DNA of 18,883 nt from assembly GCA_959028445.1 (NCBI GenBank), contig CAUFRY010000041.1, forward strand, positions 1 to 18,883, in the 5' to 3' direction. The first letter of the stretch is position 1. Each line of letters starts with the position of its first letter. This stretch comes from an uncultured Collinsella sp. (GTDB lineage: Bacteria > Actinomycetota > Coriobacteriia > Coriobacteriales > Coriobacteriaceae). Position numbers and translations under genes: made by a program. Of the stretch, positions 1 through 6,387 are shown in pieces. The notes beneath the pieces are model-generated. The model was not told where the DNA came from. It ran no database searches and saw nothing but the letters and a program-made list of their open reading frames with translations.

Positions 1-69
1 GGATTGGTCAAAATAGTTTGACTATTAGCGGCTAAAATCGCCCGGCGCTAACATCCCCTGCCGTCATCG

Positions 70-84
70 TTGCCGCAGCGGCAA
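70..84. repeat. Perfect 15-bp palindrome upstream of the pilin-like gene
   Basis: TTGCCGC-A-GCGGCAA is a perfect 7-bp inverted repeat around one central base. It lies just upstream of the possible -35 box at 90-95 and about 70 nt before the start codon. Its compact symmetry resembles the operator of a dimeric regulator. No T-run follows, so it does not look like a terminator. The binding protein is unknown. Confidence 0.45.
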
Positions 85-142
85 GACCGTTGCAAATACT
101 TGGAATAGCCCTACGCTCGGCTCGTATTGCAAACCCCGAGTG

Positions 143-149
143 AAGGGAG
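143..149 (+). promoter_or_regulatory. Ribosome-binding site serving two out-of-frame ATG codons
   Basis: AAGGGAG ends 6 nt before ATG 156-158 and 10 nt before ATG 160-162, so either start could be used. The two ATGs overlap within ATGCATG and differ by one reading frame. With nine G residues at 181-189 only the first ATG reads into the pilin-like protein. Confidence 0.6.
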
Positions 150-155
150 CCGTAT

Positions 156-1106
156 ATGCATGCAACGGCAATTAACCTTCGGGGGGGGGTCGCTCCTGAA
201 ACGACCCGCTTCCGAGGGCAATCAATTATCGAGTACGTCCTGATCATTGCCGTCATCGGCCTGGTCATCGTGTTCGCGGGACCCGGCGTGGCCGGAGCCA
301 TCCGAAACCAGTCCAACCTGGTCGGCAACACGGTGAACAATGGGACGGTCGGCGGCGTCGAGGGAGGCGCGTCCGGTGGCGGCTCCGCAGGCGCCGATTC
401 CGCGGCCGTCCAGGTGGCCATCGCCAAGGACGCGAAGGACTGGACCCTCGACGAGCAGGAGGCGGTTGCCAAAGACATTGCCAAGAACGGTACATCGTCT
501 ATCGCCTACGCCAAGGCCAAGGCCGCCATGGATGCCGGCACCAAGTTCTCGATGAAGCTGACCAATGGCAAGACGCTCGAGTACCGTATCATCGGCATCA
601 ACCACGACGACTTGGCCGATGGTAGCGGCATGGCAGGCTTGACGTTCGAGGCGACCAACTCTGCCTTGGGTAGCCAGAGAATGAACGCTACGGACACCAA
701 TGCCGGTGGTTGGGATAAGTCCGAGCTCCGTACCCGCCTTAACAGCGGTGACCTCTGGTTGCTCCTGCCCAGCGAGCTCCAGTCAAAGGTGAAACCCGTC
801 ACAAAGACAACCGATAACGTTGGCGGTAACGGGGGCGGTGCCCCCTCGGCGACGACCGACAAGGTTTTTCTGCTCTCGGCAACCGAAGTATACGGGGATA
901 TGCAATCTGACGGCATCCAGTACGAGTGCTACAAATCCAAGGGCGTGACGAGGTCGAACTATTCCGGTGCATCAGGCTATAGCCACTGGACTCGTTCCGT
1001 GAGACCGCGCAGCTCCACATCCTTTCGCTATGTTCAAAGCGGCGGTATTTGCTACAGCTACAGCGCGACGGACTCGTTTTATGTCCTCCCCGCTTTCTGC
1101 TTCTGA
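156..1106 (+). CDS. Class III prepilin-like surface protein with a DUF6273-like C-terminal domain; probably phase-variable
   Basis: Residues 18-49 form a prepilin-type signal: Arg-Phe-Arg-Gly21, then Gln22, Glu26 and Tyr27 (+1, +5 and +6 after the Gly), then a hydrophobic helix. This fits cleavage after Gly21 by a prepilin peptidase and assembly in a Flp-type pilus or membrane-anchored display. A Gly/Ser/Ala-rich linker covers about 56-85. Residues 130-316 match my memory of DUF6273: a W-x-x-S-x-L-R-x-x-L-N segment at 186-196, LLP near 203, LLSATEVYG at 239-247, HWTRS at 277-281 and a terminal LPAFCF. I infer a lectin- or adhesin-like role; no ligand is known. Codons 9-12 contain G9 (181-189), so a one-base change would shift the frame. 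The ribosome-binding site AAGGGAG supports the start. It is the only plus-strand gene here and stands alone. No tad or prepilin peptidase gene is in view. Confidence 0.85.
   Translation: MHATAINLRGGVAPETTRFRGQSIIEYVLIIAVIGLVIVFAGPGVAGAIRNQSNLVGNTVNNGTVGGVEGGASGGGSAGADSAAVQVAIAKDAKDWTLDEQEAVAKDIAKNGTSSIAYAKAKAAMDAGTKFSMKLTNGKTLEYRIIGINHDDLADGSGMAGLTFEATNSALGSQRMNATDTNAGGWDKSELRTRLNSGDLWLLLPSELQSKVKPVTKTTDNVGGNGGGAPSATTDKVFLLSATEVYGDMQSDGIQYECYKSKGVTRSNYSGASGYSHWTRSVRPRSSTSFRYVQSGGICYSYSATDSFYVLPAFCF
181..189 (+). repeat. Homopolymeric G9 tract inside the pilin-like gene
   Basis: Nine consecutive G residues lie 25 nt into the gene, spanning codons 9-12 and immediately before the prepilin cleavage motif. 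From ATG 156, G10 would give a 14-residue peptide ending MHATAINLRGGGRS, and G8 would stop after 28 residues at a TGA near 250. From ATG 160, G10 would read in frame into the pilin. Long G or C tracts in the 5' coding part of surface-protein genes are a known basis of slipped-strand phase variation. Confidence 0.8.
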
Positions 1107-1119
1107 TCTCTTTCATCGC

Positions 1120-1150
1120 AAAGCCCCCGCAATCCTGCGAGGGCTTTTCT
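1120..1150 (+). terminator. Rho-independent terminator of the pilin-like gene
   Basis: The arms 1120-1130 and 1137-1147 pair over 11 positions with one C/A mismatch, around the loop AATCCT. The 3' arm runs into a short T-rich stretch (TTTTCTTTT). It lies 14 nt after the stop codon and ends the gene as a single-gene transcript. Confidence 0.85.
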
Positions 1151-1572
1151 TTTGGCGATTACTCAAACAATTCGAGGTTCATTGTACAGGTAATCGGGTT
1201 GAGGAGAAATGGGGTCATACAGCGGCTCTCAGAGCGCCTGCCGCACTTCCCCGCCATTACCTTTGCGGCATCCTCGTATGGAGTCCATCCTGGTTGGCGT
1301 TTTGTTGTAACCGCTCACTTGTCCACAGATCAAGTGAACTGCTGGAATAAATACAGCGACACACTAGTTCGTTACAGTCGCCATATCTGCGTAAATCGCC
1401 GCGATAAATACAGCCTGTACTCGTCTGTATACCAGTTACGCGTATGTAGATTCATGTCGCGTTAATAAATCGGCTCAAGCGCGTGCAAAACGCGCAAGTA
1501 ACCGCAAAGGGCGATTATCGCGCAGGTAGATTTTTGGCACCCTGTTGCTTAATCAAAATTAAGCAATTGCTT
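1151..1572. other. Non-coding, palindrome-rich spacer between the pilin-like gene and tRNA-Pro
   Basis: I see no convincing gene here. Small frames exist but lack recognisable domains and a good ribosome-binding site. The stretch holds several perfect short inverted repeats: TCACTTG/CAAGTGA (1315-1337), TACAG/CTGTA (1409-1419), GCGCGT/ACGCGC (1479-1495) and GCGAT/ATCGC (1511-1521). The word ATAAATACAGC occurs directly repeated at 1347-1357 and 1404-1414. It appears more AT-rich than the flanking genes. It could be decayed sequence, a regulatory region or an unrecognised RNA. Confidence 0.5.
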
Positions 1573-1574
1573 AA
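1545..1574. repeat. Overlapping TTGCTTAA palindromes
   Basis: Three copies of the 8-mer TTGCTTAA or its complement alternate in orientation. TTGCTTAAT and ATTAAGCAA (1545-1553 and 1558-1566) form a hairpin around CAAA. TTAAGCAATTGCTTAA (1559-1574) is a perfect 16-bp palindrome. Because they share the middle copy, only one pairing can form at a time. The block abuts the tRNA-Pro terminator on its downstream side. Confidence 0.6.
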
Positions 1575-1606
1575 AACAAAAAAGGTCAGGCACTAGGTGC
1601 CTGACC
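1573..1606 (-). terminator. Rho-independent terminator after tRNA-Pro
   Basis: GGTCAGGCAC (1584-1593) and GTGCCTGACC (1597-1606) form a perfect 10-bp stem with a 3-nt loop. Read on the minus strand it is followed by TTTTTTGTTTT. It ends the tRNA transcript and could also stop read-through from coaBC. There is no T-run on the plus side, so it works in one direction only. Confidence 0.9.
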
Positions 1607-1616
1607 TGCAAACTTC

Positions 1617-1693
<77 letters not shown>

Positions 1694-1735
1694 AAGCTTT
1701 TCTTTGTTGCTCTGCTCTCGCTCGCAACAGGGAGT

Positions 1736-1765
1736 ATATTAACCCGAAACTTTGTCCTTGTGCAA
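1736..1765 (-). promoter_or_regulatory. Probable promoter of tRNA-Pro
   Basis: On the minus strand TTGCAC (1760-1765) and TAATAT (1736-1741) are 18 nt apart, close to a sigma-70-type promoter. Transcription would start near 1729, giving a leader of about 35 nt before the tRNA. It lies in the AT-rich gap just after the coaBC stop codon, so the tRNA need not depend on the upstream operon. Confidence 0.5.
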
Positions 1766-1773
1766 GAACTTTT

Positions 1774-2988
1774 TTACAAATTTTGAAGCAAGTCCAAAAT
1801 TGTATCTGCGAGCTGGGGTTTTGTTAGCACGGGAAGTTCTTGCGTGCCCGCTGTACTCACGATCCAGGCCTTGTTGGTATCGGTTCCAAAGCCCGAATCG
1901 GCGCGCGAGACATCGTTAGCGATAATGGCATCGCAACCCTTGCGGGCGAGCTTTCGCTGCGCGTACTCCACGACGTTATCGGTCTCGGCCGCAAAGCCGA
2001 TCACGCACCGCTCTCCCTTTTGGCGCGAAAGCTCGGCCAAGATATCGACCGTCTCGACTAGTTCGATGCGATCCAGGCGTTCGTTGGCCTTTTTGAGCTT
2101 ATGGTCGGCAGGGGATGCGGGGGTGTAGTCGGCGACGGCCGCCGCGCAAATGGCCGCATCGGCCGTCTGAAAGGCGCCCACTGCCGCCTGCAACATCTCT
2201 GCGGCGGTCTGTACGCGCAAACACTCCACACCGCGAGGAACATCGAGCGATGTCGGCCCCAGCACAAGCGTGACCGCAGCACCGCGGCGAGCGGCCTCCC
2301 CCGCCAGAGCGATGCCCATCTTGCCCGACGACCGGTTGCCAATAAAGCGCACGGGGTCGATCGGCTCGTACGTGGGGCCGGCGGTGATCACGATGCGCTT
2401 GCCCGCAAGATCCTGAGGTGCGGAGTTGAGCACCTGGCAGACGGCCTCGACGATGTCCTCGGGCTCGCTCATGCGTCCCGTGTCCACGTCGCCGCAGGCA
2501 AGGTAGCCGCTGCCGGGCCCCACCACATGGACGCGACGGTCGCGCAGCGTGGCCATGTTGGCCTGCGTCGCCGGCGCTTTCCACATGCCATTGTTCATGG
2601 CCGGCGCGATCACAATGGGTCGTGGCGTTGCCAGCAGCGTGGTGGAGATGAGGTCGTCGGCGATGCCGTTGGCCATCTTGGCGATGATATTGGCCGTCGC
2701 GGGCGCCACGACCACCAGATCGGGCTCCTGCGCCAGCGAAATGTGGTGGATGGGGTCGGAGGGGTCATCGAATAGGCCCACGGCAACGGGCTCGTTGGTG
2801 AGCGCACGAAAGGTGAGCGGGCCCACAAACTCGGTGGCATGCTCGCTCATAGCGACCTTGACGCGCGCGCCACGCTTTTGCAACAGGCGCACGATGTTGC
2901 ACGACTTATAGGCGGCGATCCCGCCGGTAATGCCCAGCAGGATCGTTTTTCCCTCAAGTTGCATTGAATTGTTGGATGCCGGCGTCAT
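1774..2988 (-). CDS. coaBC: Bifunctional phosphopantothenoylcysteine decarboxylase / phosphopantothenate-cysteine ligase
   Basis: This enzyme performs two cytosolic steps of coenzyme A synthesis: ligation of cysteine to phosphopantothenate (CoaB) and FMN-dependent decarboxylation to phosphopantetheine (CoaC). The N-terminal CoaC flavoprotein (about 12-185) shows GITGGIAAYK at 19-28, a His-Ile-Ser-Leu active-site histidine at 82, PAMN at 129-132 and the lid motif ACGDVDTGRM with Cys165. The C-terminal CoaB domain (about 195-404) shows ITAGPTYEPIDPVRFIGNRS from 201, AAAVADYTP, KLKK at 297-300 and GFAAET at 331-336. At 404 residues it is of normal length. The start lies 2 nt after the upstream stop and is preceded by AAGGAAG. 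Met9 is a possible alternative start. It is the last protein gene of the minus-strand array. Confidence 0.95.
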   Translation of the reverse strand: MTPASNNSMQLEGKTILLGITGGIAAYKSCNIVRLLQKRGARVKVAMSEHATEFVGPLTFRALTNEPVAVGLFDDPSDPIHHISLAQEPDLVVVAPATANIIAKMANGIADDLISTTLLATPRPIVIAPAMNNGMWKAPATQANMATLRDRRVHVVGPGSGYLACGDVDTGRMSEPEDIVEAVCQVLNSAPQDLAGKRIVITAGPTYEPIDPVRFIGNRSSGKMGIALAGEAARRGAAVTLVLGPTSLDVPRGVECLRVQTAAEMLQAAVGAFQTADAAICAAAVADYTPASPADHKLKKANERLDRIELVETVDILAELSRQKGERCVIGFAAETDNVVEYAQRKLARKGCDAIIANDVSRADSGFGTDTNKAWIVSTAGTQELPVLTKPQLADTILDLLQNL

Positions 2989-2990
2989 CG

Positions 2991-3710
2991 CTAGGCTTCC
3001 TTGCTCGGGAGCACCAGGAGGCGGTGGCAGTACGGGCAGTGTGTAATCTCGCTACCATCGTGGTTGAGGTCGCTCATGGACGATGCCTGCAGCGCGGTGT
3101 GGCAGACCGTGGGGATGTTGCCCTGGATGGTCTCGACGGCCAGGCCGCGGAACTGCTTGAGTAGACGCTCGTAGTCGGTGAGCACGTCGGCCGGCAGCGT
3201 GGCGGCAAGCGCGGTGCGCTCCTTAGTGGCGGCGTCAATCTGAGCCTGCAGGTCGGCAGCCTTGGCGCGGGCAGCCTTGGTATCGGCCTTCACGCCCTCC
3301 TCGAACTTGGCGATGATTGCCTGCGCGCGGGCCTCGCGGTCGAGCGCCTCCTTATGGGCGACAACGACGTCCTTGCGGGTGTGCTCAATCTTGTCCAGAC
3401 GCTTGGCCAGGGTGGCGAGTTCATTCTCCAGGTCCTGAACCTCGCGGTAGTCGGAGCCGTCGACATGGCGCTTCTTGGCAGCCTCGATGGCGTTGTTGGT
3501 CTGAATCTCGGTGGTGTTGAGATCGTCGAGCTCAATGTCCAGATCCTTGCGCTGGGCGTAGAGCTTGGTCATCTCAGACTTGAGCTTCACATAGGTCTTG
3601 CGCTTGGAAGCGAGCTCCTTGAGCTCCGGCATATTGGCAAGTTCGCTCTTGTTGCGGGCGAGCTCCAAATCGATCTGTTGCAGCTTGAGTAGCGTAGCGC
3701 CGGCGCTCAT
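2991..3710 (-). CDS. Coiled-coil zinc-ribbon protein (zf-RING_7 / DUF164 type)
   Basis: This 239-residue protein is mostly a long coiled coil (about 5-170, heptad-rich and Lys/Glu-rich) with a small C-terminal zinc-ribbon region. The family resembles the CT398/HP0958 type; these are conserved proteins whose role differs between lineages, so I do not assign one. The usual ligands are two CxxC pairs. Here the second pair is intact (Cys225, Cys228), but the first reads Pro200-Thr-Val-Cys203-His204, so one cysteine is missing; His204 might substitute. A start 36 nt further upstream is open, but ATG 3710 is preferred. It has AGGAGAG at 3716-3722 and overlaps the Nif3-like stop as ATGA, which suggests translational coupling. 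Nif3-like plus zinc-ribbon neighbours are a recurrent pairing. Confidence 0.85.
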   Translation of the reverse strand: MSAGATLLKLQQIDLELARNKSELANMPELKELASKRKTYVKLKSEMTKLYAQRKDLDIELDDLNTTEIQTNNAIEAAKKRHVDGSDYREVQDLENELATLAKRLDKIEHTRKDVVVAHKEALDREARAQAIIAKFEEGVKADTKAARAKAADLQAQIDAATKERTALAATLPADVLTDYERLLKQFRGLAVETIQGNIPTVCHTALQASSMSDLNHDGSEITHCPYCHRLLVLPSKEA

Positions 3711-4516
3711 AAGTTCTCTCCTTTTGTCACAGTCCACCATTGGCAAGGGTTCAGTATTTTAATCGCATGACGGGGGTCGACCCCGGCGTCAACTGCAGAG
3801 TTCATCAATATATCAACGAACGGCTCCTCGGAGCGGTCGTGGCCGAGCAAGATCGTCGGCAGCCCGCGCAAGGCAAGGTCTTGCGCCACGTGGTAGCCCG
3901 CTTCGCCCGTCACGACAACGTCCGCGCCCGCGGCGATGGCGAGCTCTCCAAAGTCGCCCAGGGAGCCGCCCAAAATGGCGACGGTGCGGCACGGGCGATC
4001 GGCTTCGCCCCACACACGCGGGTCGCTGCCAAATGTCGTTGCGGCACGGGCGGCGAGGTCACGCAGGCTGCAGGGGTCGTCGAGGGTCGCGAGTGCACCC
4101 AGGCCGGTGAGTTCAGGCTCGTCCACATGTTCCAGCGAGCTCATGGGCTCAGCGTCCAGCAGCTCGCTCAGGTAGGTGCGCGCCTCGTGTGAGCGGTCCA
4201 GATTGGTATGGAGCGAAATGATGCTCACGCCGCAACGCGCTGCCTCGTAGAGCGCCGCGCTGCATTGGGGGCGCGTGGCATCCGCCGGACAAAAGGCCTC
4301 GGGTGCCTTGATGTATATAGGATGATGCGTCAGCAGCACGTTGGCGCCGGCTTCTTGTGCGCGGCGAACATTAGCCTCGGTCGCATCGAGCGCGCAGACA
4401 ACGCCGGTAATCTCCACGGCAGGGTCGCCCACGGATAAGCCTACGTGGTCCCAGGGCTCGGCATCCGTCTTGGGATAGCGTGCCAGCAGGGCACGCTCGA
4501 GCTCGGCGACGATCAT
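3707..4516 (-). CDS. Nif3-like dinuclear metal centre protein (DUF34, YqfO/YbgI family)
   Basis: This is a 269-residue cytosolic protein of the NIF3 family, which binds two metal ions. The family is often labelled GTP cyclohydrolase 1 type 2 homologue, but its physiological role is not settled. Visible metal-site motifs are Thr-His-His-Pro at 63-66 (His64, His65), His103-Thr-Asn-Leu-Asp107, TGEAGYH ending at His209, and Gly-His226-Asp-Arg-Ser-Glu230. The length fits the short form without the inserted PII-like domain found in many Firmicutes homologues. The start overlaps the cysteine desulfurase stop as ATGA, and its own stop overlaps the next start in the same way. All three genes are therefore probably translated from one message. 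No strong ribosome-binding site is visible, consistent with coupling. Confidence 0.92.
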   Translation of the reverse strand: MIVAELERALLARYPKTDAEPWDHVGLSVGDPAVEITGVVCALDATEANVRRAQEAGANVLLTHHPIYIKAPEAFCPADATRPQCSAALYEAARCGVSIISLHTNLDRSHEARTYLSELLDAEPMSSLEHVDEPELTGLGALATLDDPCSLRDLAARAATTFGSDPRVWGEADRPCRTVAILGGSLGDFGELAIAAGADVVVTGEAGYHVAQDLALRGLPTILLGHDRSEEPFVDILMNSAVDAGVDPRHAIKILNPCQWWTVTKGENL

Positions 4517-5691
4517 GCGGCACCCACGATCGAGAGCAGCGTCTGGGCAAACTCGTCCAAATCGCCCGGGTCCACACGGTCATCGAAGGAGATACGCAGT
4601 GCACCCAGGGCCTGTTCGTGGCCAATACCCATGGCGCTTAGAACATGGCTGGGGTCCATGCTGCCGCTCGAGCATGCCGAGCCTGCCGATACCTCAAAGC
4701 CGGCGGCGTCGAGCTTGACGATGAGCTCCTCGGAGTCCATGCCGTCGACGTAGATCGAAACCATACCCGGCAGACGATCGGCCTGTGCGTAGTCGCCCAT
4801 GGTGGCATGAATACGCGGATGAGCCGTAAGCGTGGCGTAGAGCTTGTCGGATAAGGCCTGCAGTGTTGTACGCTCCTGGGCAACATTCGGTAACAGCGCG
4901 GAAGCGGCAGCGGCAAAGGCCAGCTGCGTGCGCAGGTCCTGCGTGCCGGCACGTCGTCCGGCTTCCTGTCCTCCGCCAAAGATGCGCGGGCGCAGCGGGG
5001 TGCGGGTCTTAACGTAGAGCGCGCCGGATGCCACAGGACCGCCAATCTTGTGGGCAGCGACGGACATAGCATCGACGCCCAGCTCTGTGACATCGAGCGG
5101 AATATGCAAGTAGCCTTGGATGGCATCGGTATGAAACAGGGCGCCGGCAGCATGTGCGGCGGCGGCCAGCTCGCGGATGGGCTGCACCACGCCGGTCTCG
5201 TTGTTGGCAACCATGATGCTCACGAGCGCCACGTCGTCGCCTAGTAGCTCGACAAGCGTGGCAGGCTCAATGTAGCCCATGCGGCAGGGCTGCACCAGGT
5301 CGACGCTAAAGCCTGCGGCACGCAGCAGCGGCAGGTTGTCCAGAATCGAATCGTGCTCGATGGCAGATACGATCACGCGGTTACGCTTACGGTCGCGCTG
5401 ACGTGCACCCTCGGCAAGACCGAGTAGCGCCAGCTGGTTGGCTTCGGTGCCGCCGTTGGTCAGAACAATCTCAGACGGGCGAACGCGCGCGCCAAAGCTG
5501 CGGGCGATCTCGCGACGTGCAACCTCCAGACGCGCGGCAGCCTTGCGGCCGAGCGAGTGCAGCGAGTTGGGGTTGACGCCTGCTAGCTCGCTATCGTCGT
5601 ACTCACGCTGCGCAAGGCGCGCCTCGGCGCGCATGGGCGTCGAGGCGGCGTAGTCAAGATTCACGGGTATGCGGTTTTGACCTGCGGTCAT
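4513..5691 (-). CDS. Cysteine desulfurase (NifS/IscS-like, PLP-dependent)
   Basis: This enzyme removes sulfur from L-cysteine as a persulfide for Fe-S clusters, thio-modified tRNA or cofactors. The 392-residue class V aminotransferase fold shows LDYAASTP at 12-19, TNGGTEANQLAL from 78, His113 that stacks on PLP, ETG in the N-site near 165, Asp189, and the PLP lysine in AAHKIGGP (Lys215). The catalytic cysteine is Cys340 in SAGSACSSGSMDPSHVL, the longer loop of group I enzymes. No scaffold (iscU/sufU) or thiI gene is adjacent, so the sulfur acceptor cannot be told from context. AGGAGG overlaps the end of rpe about 11 nt before the start. Confidence 0.94.
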   Translation of the reverse strand: MTAGQNRIPVNLDYAASTPMRAEARLAQREYDDSELAGVNPNSLHSLGRKAAARLEVARREIARSFGARVRPSEIVLTNGGTEANQLALLGLAEGARQRDRKRNRVIVSAIEHDSILDNLPLLRAAGFSVDLVQPCRMGYIEPATLVELLGDDVALVSIMVANNETGVVQPIRELAAAAHAAGALFHTDAIQGYLHIPLDVTELGVDAMSVAAHKIGGPVASGALYVKTRTPLRPRIFGGGQEAGRRAGTQDLRTQLAFAAAASALLPNVAQERTTLQALSDKLYATLTAHPRIHATMGDYAQADRLPGMVSIYVDGMDSEELIVKLDAAGFEVSAGSACSSGSMDPSHVLSAMGIGHEQALGALRISFDDRVDPGDLDEFAQTLLSIVGAA

Positions 5692-5697
5692 AAGGGT

Positions 5698-6369
5698 TTA
5701 TGCCTCCTGTGCAGCCTCGTTGCCCAGCTTCTGCAGCAGCGCAACCTCGGCAGTGGGATCTTCGGACTTAAATACGGCAGAACCGGCCACCAGGACATTT
5801 GCGCCGGCCTTGACGACCTCGGCAATGTTCTTGGAAGAAATGCCACCGTCGACCTCGATGAGGGGCGAAACGCCGTGACGCTCGCACATGGCCTTGAGCT
5901 CGTGGAGCTTAGCGATGGTGCCCGGGATAAAGCTCTGGCCGCCAAAGCCTGGGTTCACGCTCATGAGCAGTACCATATCGACGACGTCGATGATGCTCTC
6001 GAGCACGCACACGGGGGTGGCGGGGTTGAGAGCAACGCCGGCCTTGACGCCGCGCTGCTGTAGATGCGTGAGCGTGCGGTGCAGGTGCGTGGAAGCCTCG
6101 TAGTGCACGGTGATCATGTCGGCGCCGGCGTCGGCGTACCAATCGACCGTCTCGTCGGGGTTCGATACCATCAGGTGCGCGTCGACCGGTACATCGGTGG
6201 AGCGCTTGACGGCCTTAAGGATGTCAGCGCCAAAGGTGAGGTTGCCGGTAAAGTGGCCGTCCATGACGTCGAAGTGCACGTAGTCGGCACCGGCGATCTT
6301 GTCGAGGTCGCCCTTGAGGTTGGCCATATCGGCCGAAAGGATGGACGGAGCGATTTTGATGGAACCCAT
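5698..6369 (-). CDS. rpe: Ribulose-phosphate 3-epimerase
   Basis: This enzyme interconverts D-ribulose 5-phosphate and D-xylulose 5-phosphate in the pentose phosphate pathway. It is a 223-residue TIM barrel of normal length. The signatures are APSILSAD at 7-14, HFDVMDGHF at 32-40, DAHLMV at 63-68, MSVNPGFGGQ at 136-145 and EVDGG at 172-176. Metal and catalytic residues are His32, Asp34, His65 and Asp174. The usual VMDG-x-FVPN motif reads VMDGHFTGN here, a mild departure. The start is preceded by AAAGG and lies 18 nt from gpsA. It sits between gpsA and the cysteine desulfurase. No other pentose phosphate gene is nearby. Confidence 0.96.
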   Translation of the reverse strand: MGSIKIAPSILSADMANLKGDLDKIAGADYVHFDVMDGHFTGNLTFGADILKAVKRSTDVPVDAHLMVSNPDETVDWYADAGADMITVHYEASTHLHRTLTHLQQRGVKAGVALNPATPVCVLESIIDVVDMVLLMSVNPGFGGQSFIPGTIAKLHELKAMCERHGVSPLIEVDGGISSKNIAEVVKAGANVLVAGSAVFKSEDPTAEVALLQKLGNEAAQEA

Positions 6370-6387
6370 GGTAGTAGCCTTTCTACG

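Larger units (their letters stand above)
1..155 (+). promoter_or_regulatory. Upstream region of the pilin-like gene
   Basis: This non-coding leader precedes the plus-strand pilin-like gene. The best promoter guess is TTGCAA at 90-95 and TACGCT at 112-117, 16 nt apart, which is a weak match to a housekeeping promoter. A TTGACT hexamer lies at 18-23 but has no well-spaced -10 partner. Short inverted repeats occur at 12-26 (AATAG/CTATT) and 25-35 (TTAGC/GCTAA). A much better one, at 70-84, is listed separately. The window starts here, so any gene further upstream cannot be seen. Confidence 0.3.

Noticed and set aside
18..38. TTGACT and TAAAAT as a promoter pair
   Set aside because: They are only 9 nt apart, too close for a sigma-70-type promoter.
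1209..1310. A 33-codon frame starting after GAGGAGAA
   Set aside because: The ribosome-binding-like motif is only about 2-3 nt from the ATG, which is too close, and the peptide is Pro/Ser-rich with no recognisable feature.
1319..1327. TTGTCCACA, a match to the high-GC actinobacterial DnaA box
   Set aside because: Only one copy is visible in the spacer. An origin would need a cluster and usually dnaA or dnaN nearby.
1049..1465. A 138-codon plus-strand frame running from the pilin-like gene into the spacer
   Set aside because: It begins inside the pilin-like gene in another frame, crosses a strong terminator, and shows no domain or good ribosome-binding site.
1151..1616. CRISPR array or insertion-sequence remnant in the palindrome-rich spacer
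   Set aside because: There are no regularly spaced repeats, no terminal inverted repeats with target duplication, and no transposase fragment.
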